Part shown: positions 30,732-38,405 of the stretch, piece by piece
Layout of the letters: every line of letters begins with the position of its first letter
How positions within the stretch are numbered: the first letter of the stretch is position 1
DNA from: JBEHWX01 sp048498995
Lineage (GTDB): Bacteria > Bacteroidota > Ignavibacteria > OLB7
DNA length: 40,260 nucleotides
NCBI GenBank assembly: GCA_048498995.1
Contig: JBEHWX010000054.1
Location: 1-40,260 of the forward strand
Reading direction: 5' to 3'
Notes under the pieces: model-generated
What the model saw: the letters and a program-made list of their open reading frames with translations, nothing else
Databases searched by the model: none
What the model was told of the DNA's origin: nothing
Program-made: the position numbers and the translations under genes

Positions 30732-31211
30732 ATGATGAGTGATGACGTCATCTTCCATCTGATCCCGTTCGCCTTCATGCTGGTCGGCGCGGTGATTTTC
30801 TGGGCCGGCATGGTGCAGCGGCGCAAGGGGATCGCGAGCCTGAGCTGGCCGACGGTCGAAGGGAGAGTGATCTCCTCGGGCATCGAGAGCGCGTGGAGCC
30901 GCGACAGCGACAACAGCAGCTACCTGACCTATTATGCCGCGATCCGTTACGAGTATACGGTCGGAGACCGGACGTATGCCGGGGATCAGACGAAGGTGGG
31001 AGGGGAGATCCGTACTACCTCCAGCGTGCGCGCCGGCCGAGCGGCCGCGCGCTATCGGGAGGGAGCGGCCGTGACGGTGCACTACGATCCGATACGTCCG
31101 GAGGAGGCGGTGCTCGAGCCGGGCGTGAAGATCGTTCCGTGGGTTCTCGTCATCTTCGGGCTCCTGTTCATCGCCACCGGCGTGATCGTGATGCTCGCGC
31201 TCGGCTCGTGA
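30732..31211 (+). CDS. DUF3592 membrane protein, paralogue 1
   Basis: A 159-residue protein. Membrane helices at about 8-27 and 135-156 flank a soluble beta domain with the DUF3592 signatures SWPTVEGRVISSG, IRYEYTVGDRTYAGDQT and VTVHYDPIRPEEAVLEPG. The start is the first of two adjacent ATGs (30732, 30735). It is 39 bp after the DUF4261-like gene and followed by two more paralogues, so a local gene amplification is likely. The function is unknown. Confidence 0.9.
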   Translation: MMSDDVIFHLIPFAFMLVGAVIFWAGMVQRRKGIASLSWPTVEGRVISSGIESAWSRDSDNSSYLTYYAAIRYEYTVGDRTYAGDQTKVGGEIRTTSSVRAGRAAARYREGAAVTVHYDPIRPEEAVLEPGVKIVPWVLVIFGLLFIATGVIVMLALGS

Positions 31212-31315
31212 CCCGGTTGTCCTACATTCCGTGACCGCGCCTCATCGCGCGATACGGCCATTCCCGATCGCGCGGCCGCCGGCCGGAGCGATCATCACCG
31301 CAGGAGAATCCCGAT

Positions 31316-31825
31316 ATGTTCAACGAACTCATCGGCGCGCTCGTCGGCAGCACATTCACCGTGGGAGGTATCGCCGGCCTGGTGCATTCGCTGCGTCAGA
31401 ACCGGATGCGCCTGGCCAGCTTCGACTGGCCCGTGGCCGAGGGAATCGTGATCGCCTCGAAGGTCGAGAAGAAGCGCGGCTCCAAGGGGGGAGCCACCTA
31501 CGCTCCGATCGTCCGCTACGAGTATACGGTCGACGGGGAGCGGTATGTCGGTGACAAGGTGATGGCGGGGATGGCGCTGTCGACATCGATGCGGGGATCC
31601 GCGGAGAAGATCGTGGCGCGCTATCCGCTCGTTTCGCCGGTGATCGTGTATTACGATCCGGAGTATCCGGAGACCTCGCTGCTGGAGCCGGAGTCGACGG
31701 CCAACATCTGGATGGGATCGGTCTTCTCCCTGGTCTTCTTCGTGTTGGGAGCGGTGGTGCTCTGGTCGATGATCCCTCCGGAGATGCGTTCTTCCTGGAC
31801 TTCCAGCCTATTTCACGGCCGGTAA
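31316..31825 (+). CDS. DUF3592 membrane protein, paralogue 2
   Basis: A 169-residue member of the same family as its neighbours. Signatures are FDWPVAEGIVIAS, APIVRYEYTVDGERYVGDK and VIVYYDPEYPETSLLEPE. Helices are at about 8-27 and 132-155. It diverges from paralogue 1 in the loop (KVEKKRGSKGGATY). A weak box gtcctacattccg (31218-31230) lies upstream. Confidence 0.9.
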   Translation: MFNELIGALVGSTFTVGGIAGLVHSLRQNRMRLASFDWPVAEGIVIASKVEKKRGSKGGATYAPIVRYEYTVDGERYVGDKVMAGMALSTSMRGSAEKIVARYPLVSPVIVYYDPEYPETSLLEPESTANIWMGSVFSLVFFVLGAVVLWSMIPPEMRSSWTSSLFHGR

Positions 31826-31877
31826 CGGCAGGCCGGTTCTCCCCGCCCGGTCACAGATGCCGCATTGCCGCGTCGGA

Positions 31878-31885
31878 TATGTTTG
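31878..31885 (+). promoter_or_regulatory. Promoter -7 box TATGTTTG
   Basis: Exact TAnnTTTG match 34 bp before the ATG at 31919, giving a 5' leader of about 27 nt with the ribosome site within it. Confidence 0.55.
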
Positions 31886-31918
31886 ACCCTTCATCCATAC
31901 CCGATTTCAGGAGTTGAT

Positions 31919-32377
31919 ATGTACGATTCGGATACTACCCTGATTGTTGCGGTGCTCGGCCTTTTGTACGGACTGATCAGGATCGTTGTGGGAGTGTTCG
32001 AGTGGCGCAAGGCGGTCGCGAGCCGGAGCTGGCCGACGGTGGAGGCACGGGTGCTCTCGACCGAGGTCAAGAACGGGTGGGGAGGGCGCAGCGTGACCTA
32101 TGTCCCGGTCGTCAGATACGAGTACTCGATCGATGGACGGACCTACACCTCCGAAAAACTCACCGTCATGCACAAAGCCATGATGGCCAAGGCCGCCGAT
32201 GCCGAGAAGTACATCGAGCGGTTTCCCGTGGGATTGACCGTGAAGGCCTACCACAGGCCCGGCAAGCCGGAGGAGGCGGTGCTGCAGGTCGGGGATGCCG
32301 ACGAGGCCTACGCCTCCTTCTTCTACGGGGGACTCAGCGTCGCCATCGGTCTGCTCCTGCTCTGGCACCCGTGGTGA
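31919..32377 (+). CDS. DUF3592 membrane protein, paralogue 3
   Basis: A 152-residue member of the family. Signatures are SWPTVEARVLSTEVK, PVVRYEYSIDGRTYTSEK and VKAYHRPGKPEEAVLQ. Helices are at about 7-27 and 132-149. AGGAG (31909-31913) precedes the ATG at 31919 by 5 nt. The tripartite block has the same orientation and similar length throughout, and serS follows with its own promoter-like box. Confidence 0.9.
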   Translation: MYDSDTTLIVAVLGLLYGLIRIVVGVFEWRKAVASRSWPTVEARVLSTEVKNGWGGRSVTYVPVVRYEYSIDGRTYTSEKLTVMHKAMMAKAADAEKYIERFPVGLTVKAYHRPGKPEEAVLQVGDADEAYASFFYGGLSVAIGLLLLWHPW

Positions 32378-32420
32378 TCCCCGCGAATGTCGCCGCGCGG
32401 ACCCGGAGGCCGGGGCAGCG

Positions 32421-32468
32421 ATCGGGGCGGCCATCGGGGCGGCCATCGGCGCGGCGATCGGGGCGCCG
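32421..32468. repeat. 12-bp tandem array, 4 units
   Basis: Units atcggggcggcc (two), then atcggcgcggcg and atcggggcgccg, ending just before the serS promoter-like box. Confidence 0.92.
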
Positions 32469-32492
32469 GTACCCGTCTCGGGTTCTCCCAGC

Positions 32493-32503
32493 CTCGTATA
32501 TTC
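32493..32503 (+). promoter_or_regulatory. Promoter-like box ctcgtatattc
   Basis: Same box as at 25033 and 29574; here 40 bp before the serS ATG, the most compact of the set. Confidence 0.6.
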
Positions 32504-32542
32504 GTGGTCTCAATAACAACACGGGACTAATCGGACGTCGAT

Positions 32543-33817
32543 ATGCTCGATATCAAGTTCATTCGCGATAACGTCGAACAGGTCAAGGAGAACGTCGCCC
32601 GGCGGGGAATGCGGGATGCCGATCCGGATCTGGTGGTCGGTCTGTACCACCAGCGGGTCGAGAAGGTGCAGGCGCTGGAGACCCTCCGCGCCGAGCGGAA
32701 CGAGACCGCGCAGAAGATGAAGGGGAAGCTCGAGCAGGAGGAGCGTCAGCGTCTGATCGAGCGGGGACGCCAGCTGAAGGAGGAGATCGCCGCCCATGAG
32801 GCCGAGCTGCAGCAGGTCGAGGCCGATCTGCACGAGGCGGCCAAGAAGATCCCGAACATGACCCACCCCGACGTGCCGGTGGGGCACGAGGGGGAGGGGA
32901 CGGTGCTGGCCACGATCGGCCAGCCGCGCACCTTCTCCTTCACGCCGAAGGATCACCTGCAGATCGGCGAGGAGCTGGAGCTGCTCGACTTCGAGTCCGC
33001 CTCCAAGGTGACCGGACAGAAGTTCTACTACCTGAAGAACGAGGGGGCGCTGCTGGAGCTGGCGCTGGTCAACTACGCGATGACCAAGCTCGTGGCCCGA
33101 GGCTATACCCCGTACCTCACCCCCGACCTCGCCCGCGAATCGGTGCTCGAGGCGATCGGCTTCAACCCGCGCGGCGAGGAAACGCAGGTCTACAGCGTGG
33201 CCGGCACCGAGCTCTGTCTGGTCGGCACCGCCGAGATCACCCTCGGCGGCCTGCTGAGCGACAAGATCCTCCGGAAGGAAGAGCTCCCGATCCGCCTGGT
33301 CGGCTTCTCCCACTGCTTCCGCACCGAGGCCGGGGCGCACGGCGCCGCCTCGAGAGGACTCTACCGCGTGCATCAGTTCAGCAAGGTGGAGATGTTCGCC
33401 TTCACCACGCAGGAGCAGAGCGAGGCGCTGCACGACGAGATGCGCCAGATCGAGGTGGAGATCTTCTCCGAGCTCGGCCTCTGTTTCCAGGTGGTCGATA
33501 TCCCGACCGGGGACCTCGGCGCGCCCGCGTTCCGGAAGTACGATCTGGAGGCGTGGATGCCCTCGCGCGACGGCTTCGGCGAGGTGACCAGCACCAGCAA
33601 CTGCACCGATTTCCAGAGCCGCCGTCTCAACATCCGCTACCGCGACGAGGAGAACCAGGCGCGCTTCGTCCACACGCTGAACGGCACCGCGGTCGCGGTT
33701 CCGCGCGCGATCGTCGCCATTCTGGAGAACTACCAGCAGGAGGATGGCACCGTGGTGATTCCGGAGGTGCTCCGTCCGTTCATGGGGGGCAAGGACGTGA
33801 TCGGCAGGAAGCGCTGA
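32543..33817 (+). CDS. serS: Seryl-tRNA synthetase
   Basis: A 424-residue class II synthetase that charges tRNA-Ser with serine. It opens MLDIKFIRDNVEQVKENV. The long-arm coiled coil (about 28-105) binds the tRNA's variable arm. The core has TAEITL (229-234), motif 2 FRTEAGAHGAASRGLYRVHQF (259-279) and motif 3 near 384-400 (NGTAVAVPRAIVAILENYQ). Length and order are standard. It ends VIGRKR. A strong hairpin lies 60 bp downstream. This is a housekeeping gene and a good phylogenetic marker. Confidence 0.97.
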   Translation: MLDIKFIRDNVEQVKENVARRGMRDADPDLVVGLYHQRVEKVQALETLRAERNETAQKMKGKLEQEERQRLIERGRQLKEEIAAHEAELQQVEADLHEAAKKIPNMTHPDVPVGHEGEGTVLATIGQPRTFSFTPKDHLQIGEELELLDFESASKVTGQKFYYLKNEGALLELALVNYAMTKLVARGYTPYLTPDLARESVLEAIGFNPRGEETQVYSVAGTELCLVGTAEITLGGLLSDKILRKEELPIRLVGFSHCFRTEAGAHGAASRGLYRVHQFSKVEMFAFTTQEQSEALHDEMRQIEVEIFSELGLCFQVVDIPTGDLGAPAFRKYDLEAWMPSRDGFGEVTSTSNCTDFQSRRLNIRYRDEENQARFVHTLNGTAVAVPRAIVAILENYQQEDGTVVIPEVLRPFMGGKDVIGRKR

Positions 33818-33876
33818 GGCCCGCCTCGGCGCGTCGAACGATCGACGGCCAACGACATCGTTCAACGACATCTATT

Positions 33877-33907
33877 GACGGGGACGCTCACGACGAGCGT
33901 CCCCGTC
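33877..33907 (+). terminator. serS terminator
   Basis: Perfect 13-bp stem gacggggacgctc / gagcgtccccgtc with loop acgac, followed by gtcgtttcc. Confidence 0.8.
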
Positions 33908-33982
33908 GTCGTTTCCGGAGGGGATGGAGATGGGTGGCGTGGCGCGCACTACGTCGAGAAGAATGAGAGCGGTTGGCGTGAT

Positions 33983-34120
33983 GCGGACAACACGATGGGA
34001 TCGTACGGGCGGCCCCCCGGCCGTCGAGGCCGCCGGATGGGCGCGGGCCGCACGCGACAACACAACGGGATCGTAGGGGCGGCCCCCCGTGGCCGCCCGG
34101 CCGTCGAGGCCGCCGCATGA
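33983..34120. repeat. Two imperfect tandem copies of a ~70-bp repeat
   Basis: Copy one (33983-34050) and copy two (34053-34120) both run gcg-acaacac, ggatcgta, ggcggcccccc, ggccgtcgaggccgccg. Each contains a minus-strand copy of the 28-bp interspersed repeat seen at 3239 and 4131. Copy two has an extra gtggccgcc. Confidence 0.85.
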
Positions 34121-34147
34121 GCGCGCGCCGAAGACGCGCGCCTACCC
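34121..34147 (-). repeat. GGTAG hairpin element, copy 4, overlapping the comB-like stop
   Basis: On the minus strand ggtagg then a stem cgcgcg, a 7-nt loop tcttcgg, and cgcgcg. The stop codon of the comB-like gene (TAG, 34142-34144) is the tag of ggtag. Stem bases differ from copies at 3195 and 3419 in a compensatory way. Confidence 0.8.
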
Positions 34148-34987
34148 GTGGTGCCCCGCATCATGGTGCGGGGCGCGAAAAATCTCGCCGTGCATGGCCG
34201 GCACCGTGTCGTAGAGATCGTGGCGCGCGGCGTGATCCACATCGTCTGGATAGCCCTTGAGACGCAGCTCCAGGCCGCTGGCGCACTCCCGGATCATGGC
34301 GCCGAGCGTGGCGCGCGCGGCGAGGAACGTGGCGCGGCAGAGCCCCGCCTCCGGCGATGTCTCGGCGTCGATGGCCGCGAGAACGGCGCCGGCGCCGAGA
34401 TAATCCTCGATCGCGAAGCGCAGATCCTCCTCCTCGGGAGGGCCGGTCCATCGCTCTCCGCAGGGCACCACCGTGAGTCCGCATCCGGCGCGCGCCATCG
34501 CCGCCCGGGCCGCGCGCCCGACCGCGGAGGCATTGACGAGCGCGCCGGCGAAGATCGCCGGAACCGCGCCGGCCAGCCGCGTGCAGGTCGCGCCGTTCGG
34601 CGAGGCGAGCGTGACCGTGGTCCCCGGCTCCAGCTCCAGAAAGGTGAGGGGCGAAAGGGAGAAGCGCCCCTCGGCCGGGACGCGCGAGCGGGGGAGCGCT
34701 GCCATGGCGCCGAGCTCACGGGCAACGCGCTCGGCCTCCGGCTGATCGGCGCAGGGACGGATCGCGCCACCCCGATCGATGGCCGTGGCCACCGATGTCG
34801 AGAAGCTGAGCACATCCACGATCACCAGCACGTCGCCACGCTCGGCGGCCGCGAGCGCGCCGCGCCGACCCCACTCGAGCCGCACCGGATATCCCCGCTG
34901 CGCGAAGGCATCATCGATCGCGCGCGCAAGCGGGGCGGGGGCGGCGCCATCGGCCGCGCTCGGCGGGATATGATCAGGCATGGGCAT
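34142..34987 (-). CDS. comB: 2-phosphosulfolactate phosphatase-like (ComB)
   Basis: A 281-residue protein of the ComB family. Signatures are VLVIVDVLSFSTSVATAIDRGG (about 53-74), PNGATCTRLAG (about 129-139) and GERWTGPPEEEDLRFAIEDYLGAGAV (about 177-202). In methanogens ComB removes phosphate from 2-phosphosulfolactate during coenzyme M synthesis; bacterial relatives often have other or unknown partners. No other coenzyme M or sulfolactate gene is in the window. The start is the ATG at 34987 (34981 is also possible). The final codons overlap a hairpin repeat that supplies the stop, so the C-terminus (APHHDAGHHG) may be altered. Confidence 0.88.
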   Translation of the reverse strand: MPMPDHIPPSAADGAAPAPLARAIDDAFAQRGYPVRLEWGRRGALAAAERGDVLVIVDVLSFSTSVATAIDRGGAIRPCADQPEAERVARELGAMAALPRSRVPAEGRFSLSPLTFLELEPGTTVTLASPNGATCTRLAGAVPAIFAGALVNASAVGRAARAAMARAGCGLTVVPCGERWTGPPEEEDLRFAIEDYLGAGAVLAAIDAETSPEAGLCRATFLAARATLGAMIRECASGLELRLKGYPDDVDHAARHDLYDTVPAMHGEIFRAPHHDAGHHG

Positions 34988-35011
34988 GGAGCATGGTCGG
35001 AGATACCCGAT

Positions 35012-35143
35012 CGAATGATGCGAATGCGGGGATTGCTGCGAATGCGGGGATTGCGGCGAATGCGGCGAATGCGGCGAATGCGGGGATTGCGGCGAATGCG
35101 GCGAATGCGGCGAATGCGGGGATTGCGGCGAATGCGGCGAATG
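35012..35143. repeat. 9-bp / 36-bp higher-order tandem array
   Basis: Basic unit gcggcgaat; every fourth unit is changed to gcggggatt, making a 36-bp higher-order repeat (three cycles visible). It lies between the comB-like gene and the palindrome. Confidence 0.92.
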
Positions 35144-35144
35144 A

Positions 35145-35174
35145 TGTACGGGCGTTCAATTGAACGCCCGTACA
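35145..35174. repeat. 30-bp perfect palindrome, copy 2
   Basis: tgtacgggcgttcaa followed by its reverse complement ttgaacgcccgtaca. Compared with copy 1 (79-108) only one base pair differs, changed on both arms. It sits 49 bp past the stop of the P-type ATPase gene. Confidence 0.9.
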
Positions 35175-35222
35175 GGGAGTTGCCTCATCGATATCCGGCA
35201 TTGACTTCATCATTCCCCATGC

Positions 35223-37976
35223 TCAATTCTTCATTCTCTTCTCATAGGCTCGCTGGGCCAGCTTCCGAAGCTCGACCAGCAGGACGAGCGAAAGGCTGAT
35301 GCCGAGGCAGAGGAGCCATTCGTCGCGCCGCAGACCGGTTGTGTGCAGCAGCGGGTGCATCATCGGAAGCTCCACGGCGGCCACCTGCAGCCCCACGGCC
35401 AGCAGCGTCACGGCCAGCAGCGGACGATTGCTCAGGATGCCGATCTGGAAGAGGGAGTGATCGAGCGCGCGGGAGTTGTGCACGTTCCAGATCTGGAAGA
35501 GCGCCAGCGTGGTGAAGGCCACCGTCCGCGCCGTCGCCAGCACGTCCGCCGGGATGTTGGCGGAGAGCGCGGTGTAGCCGTAGTGGCCGAGCACGATCTC
35601 GAAGGCGATCAGCGTGCCGAACATCATGATCAGTCCGGTGCCGATGATCCGCTCCCCCATCTTCCAGTTGAGCAGCCCCTCGGTCCGCTTGCGCGGCGGC
35701 TCGGCCATGATGTCGCCATGCTCCTTCTCGTAGGCCAGCGGTATCGTGCTGGTGCCGTCGGTCACCAGATTGATCCAGAGAAGCTGCACCGCGAGGATCG
35801 GCAGGGGGAATCCGAGGAGCACCGCCGCGGTCAGCGTCAGCACGCCGCCGGTGGAGGTGCAGAGCACGTAGAGCACCATGTGCTGGAGGTTCCGGAACAT
35901 CACCCGGCCGTAGCGGATGGCCGAGACGATCGTGGCGAAGTTGTCGTCCTGAATCACCATCGCCGCGGCCTCCTTGGCCACGTCGGTGCCGCTTCCCATC
36001 GCGATGCCGATATCCGCCTGCTTCAGCGCCGGGGCGTCGTTGACGCCGTCGCCGGTCATCGCCACCACGTGACGGTGGTTCTGCAGCTGGCGGACGATCC
36101 GGAGCTTGTGCTCCGGGGCGACGCGGGCGTAGACATCGGTGCTCTGCACGTGCTCCTCGAACAGATCCTCGTCGCTGATTCCCTCCAGCTTCGCGCCGGT
36201 GAGCGCGCGCACGGTCCGCCCCCCCTTGATCTCCAGCTGATCGGCGATCGACATCGCCGTGGCCACGTGATCGCCGGTGATCATCACCACCTTGATGCCG
36301 GCGCGATGCGCCGCGTCGATCGCCTCCTTCACCTCGGCGCGGGGGGGATCCTCGATGCCGTGCAGGCCGGTGAAGATGCAGCCGGAGAGCCGCGTCGGGT
36401 CCGGATGCGAGCCGTCGATCGGCAGATACGCGGTGGCGATCACCCGGAGTCCGCGGGCGGAGAAGCGCTCCTGCTCCCGCTCGATCCAGCCGAGCTCGAT
36501 CGGCTGGATCCCCTCCGGCCCCAGCTCGCGATCGCACATCGCCACGATCCGCTCGGCCGATCCCTTGAGCACGTAGTAGGCCTCGCTCTGGTCATGGATC
36601 ATCGTCACCATGTACATCCGCTCCGACTCGAACGGCAGCACCACGCGGGGCTGCCGGTGCCGGTCGGCCTCGACCGTCATGCCGGCCTTCTCGGCCGCGG
36701 CGATCATCGCTCCCTCGGTCGGATCTCCCACCAGCCGGCGGGCGCCCGACTCGTCGCGCGAGAAGGATGATTCCGTGCAGAGCAGGCCGATCCTGAGCGT
36801 CCAGGCGAGCGCCCCGTCGGGAGGGAGCGCTGCCGGCGCCCCGCGATCATCCAGAATCTCCCCCTCCGGCTCGTAGCCGATGCCGGTAACGCGGTAGCAG
36901 GCGCGGCCGGCCACGATCTCCAGCGTCGTCATCTCGTTGCGCGTCAGCGTGCCGGTCTTGTCCGAGCAGATCACGGTGGTCGAGCCGAGCGTCTCCACCG
37001 CGTTCAGCCGGCGGACGATCGCGCTGCGGCGCGCCATCTGGTAGACGCCGATCGAGAGGGCCACGGTAACGGCGATCGGCAGCCCCTCGGGAATGGCCGA
37101 GACGGCCAGGCCGACCGCGGTCAGGAGCATGGTCTCGGCCTCGTAGCCGCGGAGCAGCCCGATTGCCACGATCGAGCCGATCACCACGCCGATGCCGATG
37201 GCCATCACCTTGCCGAACTTCTCGAGCCGCTCCTGCAGCGGCGACTGCGTGGTCTCGGCCTCGGCCACCTGGCGGGAGATCCTGCCGAGCTGCGAGTGCT
37301 CGCCGATGCCGATGGCCAGCCCGCGTCCGCGTCCTCGGCGCACCGTGGTGCCGGCGAAGGCCACGTTCTTCCGGTCCCCGAGCCCGGTGGCCTTCGGGAG
37401 GGTTTCGCCGGCTCCCTTGGCCGAGGGGAGCGTTTCGCCGGTGAGGATCGATTCGTCGATCGTCAGCTCTATCGTCTCGATCAGCCGGAGATCGGCCGGC
37501 ACGCGCACGCCGCTCTCCAGCAGGATCACGTCGCCGACCACGATCTCGTCGGCGCGGATCGTCCGGTGCTCGCCGTCGCGGATCACGCGGGCGCTCGGCG
37601 CCGTAAGGCTCCTGACCGCCTTGAGCCGCTCGGAGGCGCGCTGCTCCTGGTAATAGCCGATCGCGGCGTTGAAGAAGACCACGATGAAGATCGTGATCGA
37701 CTCCGACGGGTCGGCGAAGATCCAGGTGAGGATCGCCGCGCCGAACAGGACGAAGATCAGCGGGTTGTTGAACTGTTCGAGAAAGAGGAGGATGCGTGAT
37801 TGCGGCTTCGGCTCCGGGAGGGTGTTGGAGCCGAAGCGCTCGCGCATCCGGTCGATGCCGGCGGCATCCAGGCCGCGGTCCGGATCGGCGCCGAGCGCGC
37901 CGGCCAGCTCCATGCCGTCGAGCGCGTGGCTCGCGGCGAGCGTGTCGTGATCGAGTCGTTCGGGCGTTGGTATCAT
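35223..37976 (-). CDS. P-type cation-transporting ATPase (P2-type)
   Basis: A 917-residue ion pump. An N-terminal cation-ATPase domain (about 20-55; MELAGALGADPDRGLDAAG) precedes the first helices (about 62-100). The actuator domain has ILTGETLP. M4 is VSAIPEGLPIAVTVALSIG. Phosphorylation Asp339 lies in SDKTGTLT. The hinge motif is TGDGVNDAPAL and M6 is LWINLVTDGTSTIPLAYE. These fit the P2A-like group (Ca2+ or Mn2+ in best-known members; Na+/H+ or others cannot be excluded, as M6 differs from SERCA/PMR1). The start at 37976 gives the family's length; an open frame continues upstream without coding signs. It is divergent from the M3 peptidase gene. Confidence 0.93.
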   Translation of the reverse strand: MIPTPERLDHDTLAASHALDGMELAGALGADPDRGLDAAGIDRMRERFGSNTLPEPKPQSRILLFLEQFNNPLIFVLFGAAILTWIFADPSESITIFIVVFFNAAIGYYQEQRASERLKAVRSLTAPSARVIRDGEHRTIRADEIVVGDVILLESGVRVPADLRLIETIELTIDESILTGETLPSAKGAGETLPKATGLGDRKNVAFAGTTVRRGRGRGLAIGIGEHSQLGRISRQVAEAETTQSPLQERLEKFGKVMAIGIGVVIGSIVAIGLLRGYEAETMLLTAVGLAVSAIPEGLPIAVTVALSIGVYQMARRSAIVRRLNAVETLGSTTVICSDKTGTLTRNEMTTLEIVAGRACYRVTGIGYEPEGEILDDRGAPAALPPDGALAWTLRIGLLCTESSFSRDESGARRLVGDPTEGAMIAAAEKAGMTVEADRHRQPRVVLPFESERMYMVTMIHDQSEAYYVLKGSAERIVAMCDRELGPEGIQPIELGWIEREQERFSARGLRVIATAYLPIDGSHPDPTRLSGCIFTGLHGIEDPPRAEVKEAIDAAHRAGIKVVMITGDHVATAMSIADQLEIKGGRTVRALTGAKLEGISDEDLFEEHVQSTDVYARVAPEHKLRIVRQLQNHRHVVAMTGDGVNDAPALKQADIGIAMGSGTDVAKEAAAMVIQDDNFATIVSAIRYGRVMFRNLQHMVLYVLCTSTGGVLTLTAAVLLGFPLPILAVQLLWINLVTDGTSTIPLAYEKEHGDIMAEPPRKRTEGLLNWKMGERIIGTGLIMMFGTLIAFEIVLGHYGYTALSANIPADVLATARTVAFTTLALFQIWNVHNSRALDHSLFQIGILSNRPLLAVTLLAVGLQVAAVELPMMHPLLHTTGLRRDEWLLCLGISLSLVLLVELRKLAQRAYEKRMKN

Positions 37977-38405
37977 CTGTTGTCCACCATGGTCTGCTGA
38001 TCTTGATTCTCTTCGTCGAGAATCGTGCGCGGGTTGCATCGGCCGGTGGAGGGGGAAGGGGCGCCGGTCCGGGATGAGGCATCGCGGGCGGGGGAGGAGG
38101 GAAGGTATGACGCCTGAGCGAATCTTCCGGCGAGCCTCGCGGGACCACCCGAAACGGCGCATCGTTCGTGCCGTTTCGCGCCGGGCATCGGATATCCGAC
38201 GCCGGATATCGCGCCTTCCATCACTGAAAAGCCAGGATCGGGGGTATTTCGTTCCCGGGCCGGACCGGTCGGTGTCCGGGCCGTCGCGATTCGTGTCGTC
38301 GGCGCCACCTTCGGCCGGGCGGGACCGTAGCGGAGGCGCCGGAAGGGAGCGATCTTTTCCTATATTAATCGGATATAGCCAAACGAACACGAAGGTACTT
38401 CCAAC
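37977..38405. other. Divergent 429-bp gap between ATPase and peptidase genes
   Basis: No gene is supported. It contains a perfect palindrome cggatatccg near 38186-38195, a related ccggatatcg just after it, and a third ggatat at 38371-38376 next to the peptidase promoter. These ggatat repeats could be shared operator sites. No promoter for the ATPase gene was identified. Confidence 0.6.
38361..38368 (+). promoter_or_regulatory. Promoter-like box TATATTAA
   Basis: In the AT-rich run gatcttttcctatattaatc, 38 bp before the peptidase ATG; fits TAnnTT. Confidence 0.55.

Noticed and set aside
35145..35174. Terminator of the P-type ATPase gene
   Set aside because: The palindrome is perfect but has no loop design or T-run, and the same element at 79-108 is not placed after a gene in the same way.
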